NCBI GenBank assembly: GCA_023137005.1
Contig: JAGLQE010000284.1
Coordinates: 1-8,795 of the forward strand
Source: Thermoplasmata archaeon
Lineage (GTDB): Archaea > Thermoplasmatota > Thermoplasmata > SG8-5 > JAGLSY01
Direction: 5' to 3'
Length of the DNA: 8,795 nucleotides
A program made the position numbers and the translations under genes. The notes beneath the pieces are model-generated. The model worked only from the letters and a program-made list of their open reading frames with translations, made no database searches and was not told the DNA's origin. Positions 1-6,360 of this stretch are shown here, one piece after another. Positions within the stretch are counted from its first letter, which is position 1. The number at the start of each line of letters is the position of its first letter.

Positions 1-1
1 G

Positions 2-127
2 ATCAACAATGAATTGGTCTGGATATCCGAGACAGAGAGGACGGCCATGTTACAAGCCATTGAGAATTCTGGTGATTCATTGTTCCAATATAATCCGGTC
101 TTTTACGCAATGGCCAAGAAATCATGA
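2..127 (+). CDS. C-terminal end of an unidentified protein (5' end outside window)
   Basis: An open frame runs from the window edge to a TGA at 125-127 and encodes the last 41 residues of a protein ending NPVFYAMAKKS. The composition (Trp, Phe, Tyr, Glu, balanced charges) looks like real protein. The other two plus frames and the opposite strand give only broken or low-quality peptides. The gene converges on the radical SAM gene, and the two stop codons are only 29 bp apart. The final strand-like segment ending in FYAMAKKS loosely recalls the last beta-strand of class I SAM-dependent methyltransferases, but 41 residues are too few to assign a family, and I do not. Confidence 0.5.
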   Translation: MNNELVWISETERTAMLQAIENSGDSLFQYNPVFYAMAKKS

Positions 128-161
128 TGATGGTGTTATTCAATAATGATCGATCATCATG
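123..161. repeat. Inverted repeat spanning both convergent stop codons
   Basis: CATGATGAT (123-131) is the exact reverse complement of ATCATCATG (153-161). The 21-nt spacer contains a second small inverted repeat, TTATT-C-AATAA, at 137-147. The outer arms cover the TGA of the left gene (125-127) and the TGA of the radical SAM gene (complement of 157-159). This could fold as a hairpin in transcripts from either side. There is no clear T-tract on either strand, so a bidirectional terminator role is only a guess; the match may partly reflect simple ATG/ATC composition. Confidence 0.3.
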
Positions 162-1458
162 GATTGCTGAAACTGTCACCGCAGAGATAATCCCCTTGCT
201 CTATTGAGAGCGGGCAACCCGCACCGCAAAGTTGCCACATTTCACAATCTTTGCATTTATCCGGCATATACCTTCTCTCTCTGATCTTCTGGCATAATTC
301 GTGGTTCCAGATATCTTCCCAATCACCCAGGGCCTTCCCGAGTGGTTGATAATAGCTCTGGCAGGGTATGACCGTGCCATCTGGCTCCATGGCCATATTG
401 ATGGAGCAAGCGGTGCATTGTTTGATCCCCAAGCCGTGGTTGATGGGGTTGAACTCGCAATAGGGTGTTGGGGCGTACCATATCATGTTAATATCATTCT
501 CATCAGCTATGCCTTTTAATTTCTGAAGGACGGTGGCCAGTTCCTCGAACGATATGCCCTCCGCTGTCTTTCCCTGTCCTGAACGGATGAGGGCATTGAA
601 GGCGATATTTTCCACCCCCAGGTCAATGAGGAATCTCATTGTCTCTTCCATGCCATCCAGTGTGCTTCTCATGATCGTGGTGTTCGAGCTAATATATACT
701 TCTTCTGCCAAGGCCGTTTTTATCCCTTCAACAGTTTCTTTCCACGCTCCCTGGCTGCCCACGAACTCATCATGCTGGCTCTCTTTATGGGAGAGAAGGG
801 TGATCTGCGCATGGTCCATTCCCGCATTGACAAGATCTCTAACATAGCCCGGCTTGGAAAATCTCCTGCCATTGGTTATCAATCCTGTTATCTGGCCCAA
901 TTCTTCAGACCTCGCGAACAGTTCCTCAAGTCCATCAAAAAGTGTGGGCTCTCCACCTGTGAACACGATATGAGGTATGCCAGCCTCCCACAGCCATTCA
1001 AGGTTTTTCTTCCATGACCCAATATCCAACTCGGGTTTTTCCTTGGCCTCATTGTAGCAATGGGAACATTCATTCTGGCACCGGTATGTCAATGCAATGT
1101 CCATCCTGTACGGTGATGGTAATTCATCCGCACCCAGAAGCGGGCTCTCCGTACCCACATTCTCAATGAACTCATCATCTCCAGCCAGATAGTTCACGAG
1201 TTGTTGTTTCACAATCTCGAGATCTTCATGGAACTCCGGTTTTTTCAATTTACGATATTTTTTCCGCATTTTCCTGAATGTTCTGGCGGGCTCCTCCCCA
1301 GCCAGTATACCGCAGACATAGTCGATCGCAGTGCCGTTCAGGAAGATGAGTTTGGACGCATCAACAAGCAGAACGCCCTTCTTATCCGAATCAATTCTCA
1401 AGTGAAATCTATGGCCTGCCAGTTCTCCATGGCCGTCATATTTTTTCAGCTGGCTCAT
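157..1458 (-). CDS. Radical SAM/SPASM peptide-modifying enzyme with N-terminal PqqD/RRE-like domain
   Basis: This 433-residue cytoplasmic enzyme has the radical SAM motif CxxxCxxC at C127, C131 and C134, and GGEP at 168-171 for SAM binding. The C-terminal cysteines fit the SPASM consensus exactly: C351-x9-G361-x4-C366, then C402-x2-C405-x5-C411-x3-C415, then C426, with extra cysteines at 334 and 348. SPASM domains bind auxiliary 4Fe-4S clusters and are typical of enzymes that modify peptides or proteins (AlbA, SkfB, QhpD, anSME). Residues about 15-92, including FLNGTAIDYVCGILAGE, resemble a PqqD-like RiPP recognition element; this is inferred from pattern only. The start ATG shares its A with the stop of the upstream gene (TAATG), so the two are translationally coupled. 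The inferred substrate is the Cys-Ala tail of that upstream protein. The enzyme class is sure; the chemistry and substrate are not shown. Confidence 0.93.
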   Translation of the reverse strand: MSQLKKYDGHGELAGHRFHLRIDSDKKGVLLVDASKLIFLNGTAIDYVCGILAGEEPARTFRKMRKKYRKLKKPEFHEDLEIVKQQLVNYLAGDDEFIENVGTESPLLGADELPSPYRMDIALTYRCQNECSHCYNEAKEKPELDIGSWKKNLEWLWEAGIPHIVFTGGEPTLFDGLEELFARSEELGQITGLITNGRRFSKPGYVRDLVNAGMDHAQITLLSHKESQHDEFVGSQGAWKETVEGIKTALAEEVYISSNTTIMRSTLDGMEETMRFLIDLGVENIAFNALIRSGQGKTAEGISFEELATVLQKLKGIADENDINMIWYAPTPYCEFNPINHGLGIKQCTACSINMAMEPDGTVIPCQSYYQPLGKALGDWEDIWNHELCQKIRERRYMPDKCKDCEMWQLCGAGCPLSIEQGDYLCGDSFSNP

Positions 1459-3140
1459 TATCTACCACCCCCTGCACAAGCACAGGCACAGGCGCATGCA
1501 CAGGCACAGCCCCCGCCACCCCCTCCTCCAAAGCCCCCGCTACTACCAGATGCTTCTACTGCCGCTGCCGCATTGTCCAGTGCTACTTTTGCATAATTCG
1601 TTGGGCGGTTTGTCTTCCTCGTTACGGCTGCTGAAAAAGTATTCAAGCTCGACACAAGGGACTTGCTGGAGGTCTTTACTCTCGATACATAGCCCTGGGC
1701 CATGCTCTGGATATTTATGCTCGCACCCGTGCCAGTGCCGATACCCGTACCACTGACTCCACGATAATGGGGATGGTGGATGTACATTACATGATCTACA
1801 TGGATATTGCTCATCCTGTCCTCATAATCCTCTTCCAGCATCATCCATTCATGCCGTCTTTTCAGACCATTGGAGAACTTCTCGGGTGTTTTTGCATCTT
1901 TAGCCTGCTGCCAGGCCTTTTCACAGATCCTTTTATAATATTTCTTCGTGGCTCTGTGATTGAAGCCAACCAGCTTGTGCTCCACATCTTCTATGAGGTA
2001 GATCATGGCTTTTTCCAGCTCACCACTAACCATCCTGCCAGATTCATTGATGGCCGCCAGGTATTTTCTTTCATAGACATGATCTGGTTTTTTGCCCCGA
2101 ACCTTTTCTATCTCGACCTTGCCATCAATGAATTTGGTTTTCACCAGGTCTTTTTTCATAAGCCCGAAAAGGATCATCGTGGCCACCTTGTCCAGTGGAA
2201 GTTCCAGAACAATAGCTGCTTCGACCGCGGTGAGGTCACGCCTTGGGCCAGTACCCTGGACGGACATCTTTGGTTTGAAATAATCGACAGTTCGGCGCTC
2301 CCACCATAAATTGTAAGCTAATATGATGGTGATCACGAGCACGATGGTCACTAAGCAAATATTGGCCAGTACAAGATCGATGAATGCGACAATAACATTC
2401 CAGGCAAGATCCCAGAGTGATTCTTCATAATATTTATCAACATATCTGGCCGGAAGTCCTGCCCCAATGTCGTAATTGCCCTGGGCTATGGAGTCCGGTG
2501 GAATATTATTCGCTTCCCAGGTTGCGACAACTCGCTCTATTGTAGCATCATACTCTATGCTGTCCCAGGGTTGCCCCTCCAGCCAGACCGCTTCGGTCGT
2601 ATTTGTGAACCCTTCAGGGAAGATTATGTTCGTTCTGAGGTAGCCAGTGTACCCGCGCTGGAATGATGGGTCGAACCAGGTCGGTCTGAACTTTATTCCC
2701 ACACCGCCTTCAACAAGCTCATTCTCCCAGACCATTCGATCGCAGATTATTGAGAATTCCAGGATGAAAGTTTTTCCAGAATTCCTTATCTCTCTCTGGA
2801 AGGCGTATGTGAATTCAATAGCGACACCGACATCTATCCACGGGGACTTCTGGATCTCAGAAGGTGAATAGACCTGATCATCGATATACATCTTCGCACT
2901 GGCAGTGTTCAGTTTATAATCTTTGTTCGGAAGGCCAATGTCCACACCGTCCAAACCTCCGTAATTGACAAATTCTATCTCATAGAAGATGCCCACGCTA
3001 CCATCCTTGTTCATTGTGATGTCAACGAGTTCATTAATAACAGCAAAATCATAATTGATCTGGGCCTGGGAAGATGCGGGAATAAAGATGATACAGACCA
3101 TGGCCAGCATGATGGATATTGTAATGATCTTCTGTTTCAT
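1458..3140 (-). CDS. DUF2207-type membrane protein with C-terminal Gly7-(Cys-Ala)6 tail
   Basis: The protein has 560 residues from the chosen start. Residues 1-26 form a signal peptide (MKQK, a hydrophobic core, then SSQA|Q). About 27-245 is a beta-rich extracytoplasmic domain resembling DUF2207. A transmembrane segment lies at about 252-279 (IVLVITIILAYNLWW followed by ERR). Residues 302-345 look like the small helical domain that follows the membrane in this family, and 355-450 are charged and helical. A Gly/Ser/Thr linker (461-535) leads to seven glycines, six Cys-Ala dipeptides (C545, 547, 549, 551, 553, 555) and GGGR. A longer frame opens at 3188, but the start at 3140 gives a clean signal peptide and a GGTG ribosome-binding site, and avoids overlapping the upstream gene. 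Topology predicts a cytoplasmic tail, reachable by the radical SAM enzyme encoded next. The function of DUF2207 proteins is unknown; this one may be a modified or metal-binding envelope protein. Confidence 0.88.
   Translation of the reverse strand: MKQKIITISIMLAMVCIIFIPASSQAQINYDFAVINELVDITMNKDGSVGIFYEIEFVNYGGLDGVDIGLPNKDYKLNTASAKMYIDDQVYSPSEIQKSPWIDVGVAIEFTYAFQREIRNSGKTFILEFSIICDRMVWENELVEGGVGIKFRPTWFDPSFQRGYTGYLRTNIIFPEGFTNTTEAVWLEGQPWDSIEYDATIERVVATWEANNIPPDSIAQGNYDIGAGLPARYVDKYYEESLWDLAWNVIVAFIDLVLANICLVTIVLVITIILAYNLWWERRTVDYFKPKMSVQGTGPRRDLTAVEAAIVLELPLDKVATMILFGLMKKDLVKTKFIDGKVEIEKVRGKKPDHVYERKYLAAINESGRMVSGELEKAMIYLIEDVEHKLVGFNHRATKKYYKRICEKAWQQAKDAKTPEKFSNGLKRRHEWMMLEEDYEDRMSNIHVDHVMYIHHPHYRGVSGTGIGTGTGASINIQSMAQGYVSRVKTSSKSLVSSLNTFSAAVTRKTNRPTNYAKVALDNAAAAVEASGSSGGFGGGGGGGCACACACACACAGGGR
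1464..1472 (-). promoter_or_regulatory. Ribosome-binding site of the radical SAM gene inside the tail codons
   Basis: On the minus strand the terminal Gly-Gly-Gly codons read GGGGGTGGT. They contain GGTG seven bases before the radical SAM ATG, which matches the archaeal anti-Shine-Dalgarno sequence. The ribosome that finishes the tail therefore sits on the initiation site of the modifying enzyme. This supports the chosen start and tight coupling. Confidence 0.6.
1473..1529 (-). repeat. Low-complexity region encoding Gly7-(Cys-Ala)6
   Basis: Bases 1509-1529 encode seven glycines and 1473-1508 encode six Cys-Ala pairs, followed by GGGR and the stop. In reading order the Cys codons are TGT, TGT, TGC, TGT, TGT, TGT and the Ala codons GCC, GCA, GCC, GCC, GCT, GCA. 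The glycines use GGC, GGG, GGT and GGA. The 6-bp unit is therefore not a clean DNA repeat: third positions vary while the amino acids stay strictly alternating. No other cysteine lies within 130 residues upstream. The pattern suggests a selected protein motif, either a substrate for the adjacent radical SAM enzyme or a metal ligand ladder. Confidence 0.85.
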
Positions 3141-3144
3141 AGCA

Positions 3145-3148
3145 CACC
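3145..3148 (-). promoter_or_regulatory. GGTG ribosome-binding site that fixes the DUF2207 protein start
   Basis: The minus strand reads TAG-GTGTGCT-ATG. GGTG begins at the last base of the zinc-ribbon gene's stop codon and lies four bases before the ATG at 3140. The first codons after this ATG give MKQK plus a hydrophobic stretch, a proper signal peptide. The alternative in-frame ATG at 3188 would put 16 charged and polar residues ahead of it. Confidence 0.55.
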
Positions 3149-3516
3149 TACCATTTTGGCTCCTCTTCCAATGCAGATACCTTTTCACAGAAGGGGCAGT
3201 TTATCATCAATCCACCATCAATGAGCTTGATATTCTCATCCTTGACCGGTGCGCCGCAACTGGGGCAGGCGATATCCCTCTTTTTGAATTCTCCGGAGCC
3301 TGACATCTGGACATTGATATCCTGATGAACAAGTGTGGGTCGTTTTGATTCCATTTTGACCAAAAAATAGGTCAGTAGCAATAGAACGAGCCCAAGGCCG
3401 ATACAAGCCCCTCCAACCCTGAGATTGCTCGAACCACCAGCAACAATGAATATGAATCCCAGGCCCAGAAATCCAAGTCCCCCGAAGATCGACATTATTC
3501 CAATTATCTTTATCAT
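3148..3516 (-). CDS. Small two-pass membrane protein with C-terminal zinc ribbon
   Basis: The 122-residue protein has two hydrophobic segments (about 5-28 and 34-54) joined by a short GGSSNLRVGG loop. A polar linker follows, then a zinc ribbon with C84-x2-C87 and C107-x2-C110 (CPSC and CPFC). It is the first gene of the minus-strand operon; seven bases separate its TAG from the start of the DUF2207 protein. GAGGG at 3519-3523 lies two bases before its ATG. By the positive-inside rule (RVGG loop, KMESKR after the second segment) I cannot settle the orientation, but zinc ribbons are normally cytoplasmic, which would place it on the same face as the Cys-Ala tail. I do not recognise a named family. 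It could be an adaptor or assembly partner for the DUF2207 protein or the modifying enzyme; this is inference from position only. Confidence 0.8.
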   Translation of the reverse strand: MIKIIGIMSIFGGLGFLGLGFIFIVAGGSSNLRVGGACIGLGLVLLLLTYFLVKMESKRPTLVHQDINVQMSGSGEFKKRDIACPSCGAPVKDENIKLIDGGLMINCPFCEKVSALEEEPKW

Positions 3517-3530
3517 TTCCCTCAGCCAGT

Positions 3531-3556
3531 GATTTAAATCTAGCTGTATAAATCTA
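3531..3556. repeat. Palindrome and direct repeat at the minus-strand operon promoter
   Basis: GATTTAAATC (3531-3540) is a perfect 10-bp palindrome. The octamer TAAATCTA occurs at 3535-3542 and again at 3549-3556, 14 bp apart. The second copy overlaps the proposed TATA box, and the palindrome lies near the expected transcription start. The arrangement is what a repressor site would look like, but AT-rich archaeal promoters often contain such matches by chance. Confidence 0.3.
3546..3553 (-). promoter_or_regulatory. TATA-like box for the minus-strand operon
   Basis: The minus strand reads ATTTATAC here. Placing transcription start about 25 bp downstream gives a start near 3524 and a leader of only about 8-10 bases, just enough to hold GAGGG (3519-3523) before the ATG at 3516. 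No better TATA match lies upstream within the intergenic region on this strand. Confidence 0.4.
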
Positions 3557-3570
3557 TCGGTTTGGACTAT

Positions 3571-3607
3571 CAGACCCTAAAGGATTTGATGCTTATTTTC
3601 GGGTCTG
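3571..3607. repeat. Inverted repeat CAGACCC/GGGTCTG between divergent promoters
   Basis: CAGACCC (3571-3577) and GGGTCTG (3601-3607) are exact reverse complements separated by 23 bp. Each arm lies outside both TATA-like boxes, 18 bp from the minus-strand box and 25 bp from the plus-strand box. It could be a shared operator or a cruciform. The remaining intergenic sequence (3517-3688) shows no small gene or RNA that I can support. Confidence 0.35.
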
Positions 3608-3632
3608 GAAGCTCACAAGACGCACGATAAAA

Positions 3633-3639
3633 CATATAT
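3633..3639 (+). promoter_or_regulatory. TATA-like box for the endoQ-tldD-tldE operon
   Basis: CATATAT preceded by an A-rich stretch (ATAAAA) resembles a BRE/TATA pair. Start of transcription would fall near 3662, giving a leader of about 27 bases. A second candidate, GTATTTATTA at 3658-3667, is centred about 26 bp before the ATG and would give a leaderless transcript. That fits the absence of a good ribosome-binding site before 3689. I cannot choose between the two. Confidence 0.4.
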
Positions 3640-3688
3640 CAAAATAGAATAACGTAAGTATTTATTATTCAATTTCCATCCAGAGTCG

Positions 3689-4936
3689 ATGGAATTCAAT
3701 GCCGATCTGCATATTCATGGCCAATATTCCCGGGCCACCAGCAATAATATGAACATCAAGACACTGGCCATCGAGTCCGGACGAAAAGGAATATCACTTC
3801 TAGCTACCGGGGATTGCCTTCATTCCAAATGGATGAAGCAGATAAAAGAGTGTGAAAGGATTGATGATGGGACCTTCGAGATGTCGGGAACCAGATTCAT
3901 ACTCAATACCGAGGTCCAGGCCGCTAAAAGGGTTCATCATCTCATATATTTTCCATCTTTATCTTCCGTAGAGGGTTTCATAGAAGGATTGAAAGGCCAT
4001 ACCAAGAGCCTGGAGGCCGATGGAAGACCCTATATTCAGCTAAATGGCGAGGAACTGGCCGAGTTGGCAAGGGAGGTGGAGGCCAGCATTGGGCCGGCTC
4101 ATGCCTTCACTCCATGGACGGGCATGTACGCGCATTATGGGAGCCTGAAAGAGTGCTACGGTTCCAGGGCCGGGGATGTGAAATTTCTGGAACTGGGCCT
4201 GAGCGCGGACAGCACCTATGGCGATATGATACGCGAGCTGGAGGACATAACCTTCATGACCAATTCCGATGCACATTCCCCCTATGCCATCCGGTTGGCC
4301 AGGGAATTCAACACTATCAGGGCCAAGGACATGACCTATGACGAGGTGATGAAGGCCATCAGAAGGGAGAAAGGAAGGAAATTCGTGAGGAATGTGGGCC
4401 TGCCCCCTCAGGAAGGAAAATACAATGAAACAGCCTGCCCCAGATGTTTCGAGCATTATACCCTGGAAGAAGCTCTTTCCAGACGCTGGAGATGCTCCTG
4501 CCGGGGCGTGATAAAGAAGGGCGTGAGGGACCGGGCCAAGGAACTTAGCGATGACGGCATCGTCCGTCATCCAGATCACAGGCCGGAGTACGTTCATCTC
4601 GTGCCCCTTGGAGAGATCATCAACCAGGTGATGGATATTTCATCCCCCTATTCCAAGAAGGGCATGGCTGTTTGGGAAAAACTTATTACGGCTTTCGGGA
4701 ATGAAGTCATAGTACTGATGGAGGCACCAATTTCTCAGATCGAGGAATTGGTGGGAAAGGACATCGCGGAGGGCGTGGAAGCCTTCAGGACCGGGAAGGT
4801 CATCATAGTCCCGGGAGGTGGTGGCCAGTATGGGAAGGTATTGCTGCCTTCCAAGGCCTCGGAACAGGATATTACTCCTATGAAGAGGGGGGGAAATAGG
4901 GCACAGATGACATTGACAGATGATTATGGAGAGTGA
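3689..4936 (+). CDS. Endonuclease Q (EndoQ), PHP-domain nuclease with zinc finger
   Basis: The 415-residue protein matches the COG1379/TIGR00375 family, whose Pyrococcus member is endonuclease Q, of similar length (about 420). EndoQ cuts DNA 5' to deaminated bases (uracil, hypoxanthine, xanthine) and abasic sites, starting a repair pathway. The N-terminal PHP metal site is visible: D6-L-H8-I-H10, G41-D42-x2-H45, E75, H83/H84, H138, and N192-S-D194-A-H196. A C4 zinc finger follows: C250-x2-C253 and C269-x-C271. The C-terminal third contains a helical segment and the family-like VPGGGGQYGKV near 374-384. The start MEFNADLHIH is typical of the family. It heads an operon with tldD, which begins six bases after its stop. 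No damage or truncation is seen. Confidence 0.9.
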   Translation: MEFNADLHIHGQYSRATSNNMNIKTLAIESGRKGISLLATGDCLHSKWMKQIKECERIDDGTFEMSGTRFILNTEVQAAKRVHHLIYFPSLSSVEGFIEGLKGHTKSLEADGRPYIQLNGEELAELAREVEASIGPAHAFTPWTGMYAHYGSLKECYGSRAGDVKFLELGLSADSTYGDMIRELEDITFMTNSDAHSPYAIRLAREFNTIRAKDMTYDEVMKAIRREKGRKFVRNVGLPPQEGKYNETACPRCFEHYTLEEALSRRWRCSCRGVIKKGVRDRAKELSDDGIVRHPDHRPEYVHLVPLGEIINQVMDISSPYSKKGMAVWEKLITAFGNEVIVLMEAPISQIEELVGKDIAEGVEAFRTGKVIIVPGGGGQYGKVLLPSKASEQDITPMKRGGNRAQMTLTDDYGE

Positions 4937-4942
4937 AGTGAA

Positions 4943-6358
4943 ATGGACAGGGATCTAGCCGAACTGGCAGTGAGCAGGGCGCAGGAATTGGGAGCGGAGT
5001 ATGCGGAAGCCAGGATGGAATTCATTTCCGGAATGGATTCTCTCCTGAAGAATGGGAATCCAGAGGTTTCGGGCTTCGATAAGGATGCTGGAATAGGCAT
5101 CCGGGTGCTGGTGAACGGGGCACTCGGCTTTTCATCCACCAACCGGCTGGATAGGGATTCTGTCCTGAAGGCCACGGAGAGGGGGGTGAACATGGCAAAG
5201 GCCTCCGCCCGCTTGCTGAAGAACAAGATCCAATACGCTGATGAAGACCCGAATATCAAGGATTACAGTGTTATCCAGAAGAAGAGCCTTGGGGATATTG
5301 GCTCCGAGGATGTACTGGCCGCGCTTTATGAGATCAATAAAGGCATTGCTATCGATGAGTTGGTAGGTAGTTATTTCAGCCTGGGTGTGGAGCAGAGGGA
5401 GAAGTATTTCTGCAATTCCGAGGGCTCGAAGATAGCCTCCAGCATACCCAGGATACATCTTTTCATGCTGGCCACCATATTGGAGGGTGGTAAAACATCA
5501 CAGGCCATGCTCCAGCTGGGGGCCGCCATGGGTTGGGAGTTCATGGACATCGACCACCTCATACAGCATCTGGGCAATGAGATCCAGATGTCTCTCAAGA
5601 ACATGAAAGAAGGAATTAAAGCACCCAAAGAAGCACTTGATATGATCCTGGGTCCAGAAGTAACGGGCATCGCGGCCCATGAAAGTTGCGGACATCCATA
5701 TGAGGGTGACAGGATACTCGGGCGGGAGGCTGCCCAGGCTGGCGAATCTTTCGTCTCTCAGGACATGATGGGGCAGAGGATCGGTAGCGAAGTGGCCACC
5801 GTGATCGACGACCCCACCATCGAGAATTCATATGGATATTACCTATTCGATGATGAGGGGGTGAAGGCTAGACCCAGGGAGCTTATCAAGAACGGTGTGA
5901 TCAATGACTTTTTCCATAATCGAGAAACTGGCTCCAGGATGGACGTATTGAGCAATGGGTCGGCCAGGGCGAACAATTACAGCCGGGAGGCCATAGTCAG
6001 GATGGCAAATACTTTCGTCAAGCCAGGCGAGTATTCGGTAGACGAGCTGGTGGAGGATGTTAAGCTCGGAGTCCTGATGAAGTCCTTCATGGAGTGGAAC
6101 ATTGACGATAAACGATACAATCAGAGATATGTTGGCAGGGAGGCTTACCTTATTGAGAATGGCAGGATCGGTGTTCCTGTAAAGGCACCGATTCTGGAGA
6201 TGACCACACCCGCTTTCTGGACCGCGATAGACGCGGTAGGAAAGGACGTGGAATTCACGGCCGCGACATGTGGGAAGGGGGAGCCGAGCCAGGGTATTCC
6301 GGTATTGGTCGGAGGGCCTCATATCAGGCTGCGAAATATCAAGCTGGGGGGTGCTTGA
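4943..6358 (+). CDS. tldD: TldD, zinc-binding metalloprotease subunit
   Basis: The 471-residue protein carries the TldD zinc motif HExxxH as H246-E247-SCG-H251, within AAHESCGHPYEGD. The third zinc ligand is C443 in TCGKGEPSQ near the C-terminus. The C-terminal stretch ending LVGGPHIRLRNIKLGG is typical of the family. In E. coli TldD pairs with TldE; the heterodimer degrades unfolded peptides, removes the microcin B17 leader and cleaves the antitoxin CcdA. The protein is cytoplasmic. A GGAG lies 11 bases before the ATG. It follows endoQ by six bases and precedes tldE by two, so all three are likely cotranscribed. All catalytic residues are present, so it should be active; its native substrate here is unknown. 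Confidence 0.95.
   Translation: MDRDLAELAVSRAQELGAEYAEARMEFISGMDSLLKNGNPEVSGFDKDAGIGIRVLVNGALGFSSTNRLDRDSVLKATERGVNMAKASARLLKNKIQYADEDPNIKDYSVIQKKSLGDIGSEDVLAALYEINKGIAIDELVGSYFSLGVEQREKYFCNSEGSKIASSIPRIHLFMLATILEGGKTSQAMLQLGAAMGWEFMDIDHLIQHLGNEIQMSLKNMKEGIKAPKEALDMILGPEVTGIAAHESCGHPYEGDRILGREAAQAGESFVSQDMMGQRIGSEVATVIDDPTIENSYGYYLFDDEGVKARPRELIKNGVINDFFHNRETGSRMDVLSNGSARANNYSREAIVRMANTFVKPGEYSVDELVEDVKLGVLMKSFMEWNIDDKRYNQRYVGREAYLIENGRIGVPVKAPILEMTTPAFWTAIDAVGKDVEFTAATCGKGEPSQGIPVLVGGPHIRLRNIKLGGA
6346..6353 (+). promoter_or_regulatory. Ribosome-binding site that fixes the tldE start
   Basis: GGGGGGTG lies seven bases before the ATG at 6361, inside the last codons of tldD. A longer frame opens at 6268, but its first 31 residues only shadow the tldD C-terminus. 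This site supports the later start. Confidence 0.6.
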
Positions 6359-6360
6359 AG

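Noticed and set aside
1473..1529. GC-rich low-complexity stretch as a DNA microsatellite or assembly artefact
   Set aside because: Codons vary within the repeat and the frame stays open to a stop that is exactly coupled to the next gene.
1201..1596. Plus-strand open frame with Ala-Gln and polyproline repeats
   Set aside because: It is the antisense reading of the Gly/Cys-Ala tail and the start of the radical SAM gene; the minus-strand genes have clear domains and coupling.
1767..2309. Plus-strand open frame of 180 codons inside the DUF2207 gene
   Set aside because: It is antisense to the membrane and cytoplasmic parts of a convincing protein, with no plausible ribosome-binding site or domain.
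3141..3188. Longer N-terminus for the DUF2207 protein, starting at 3188
   Set aside because: It would overlap the zinc-ribbon gene and bury the signal peptide behind 16 polar residues; the ATG at 3140 has its own GGTG site.
4040..4597. Minus-strand open frame of 185 codons inside endoQ
   Set aside because: It is antisense to a fully intact endonuclease Q gene with visible metal ligands and has no recognisable domain.
5843..6322. Minus-strand open frame of 159 codons inside tldD
   Set aside because: It is the antisense shadow of the conserved TldD C-terminal half.
6268..6360. Longer N-terminus for TldE
   Set aside because: The extra 31 codons lie wholly over the tldD C-terminus, and a strong ribosome-binding site precedes the ATG at 6361.
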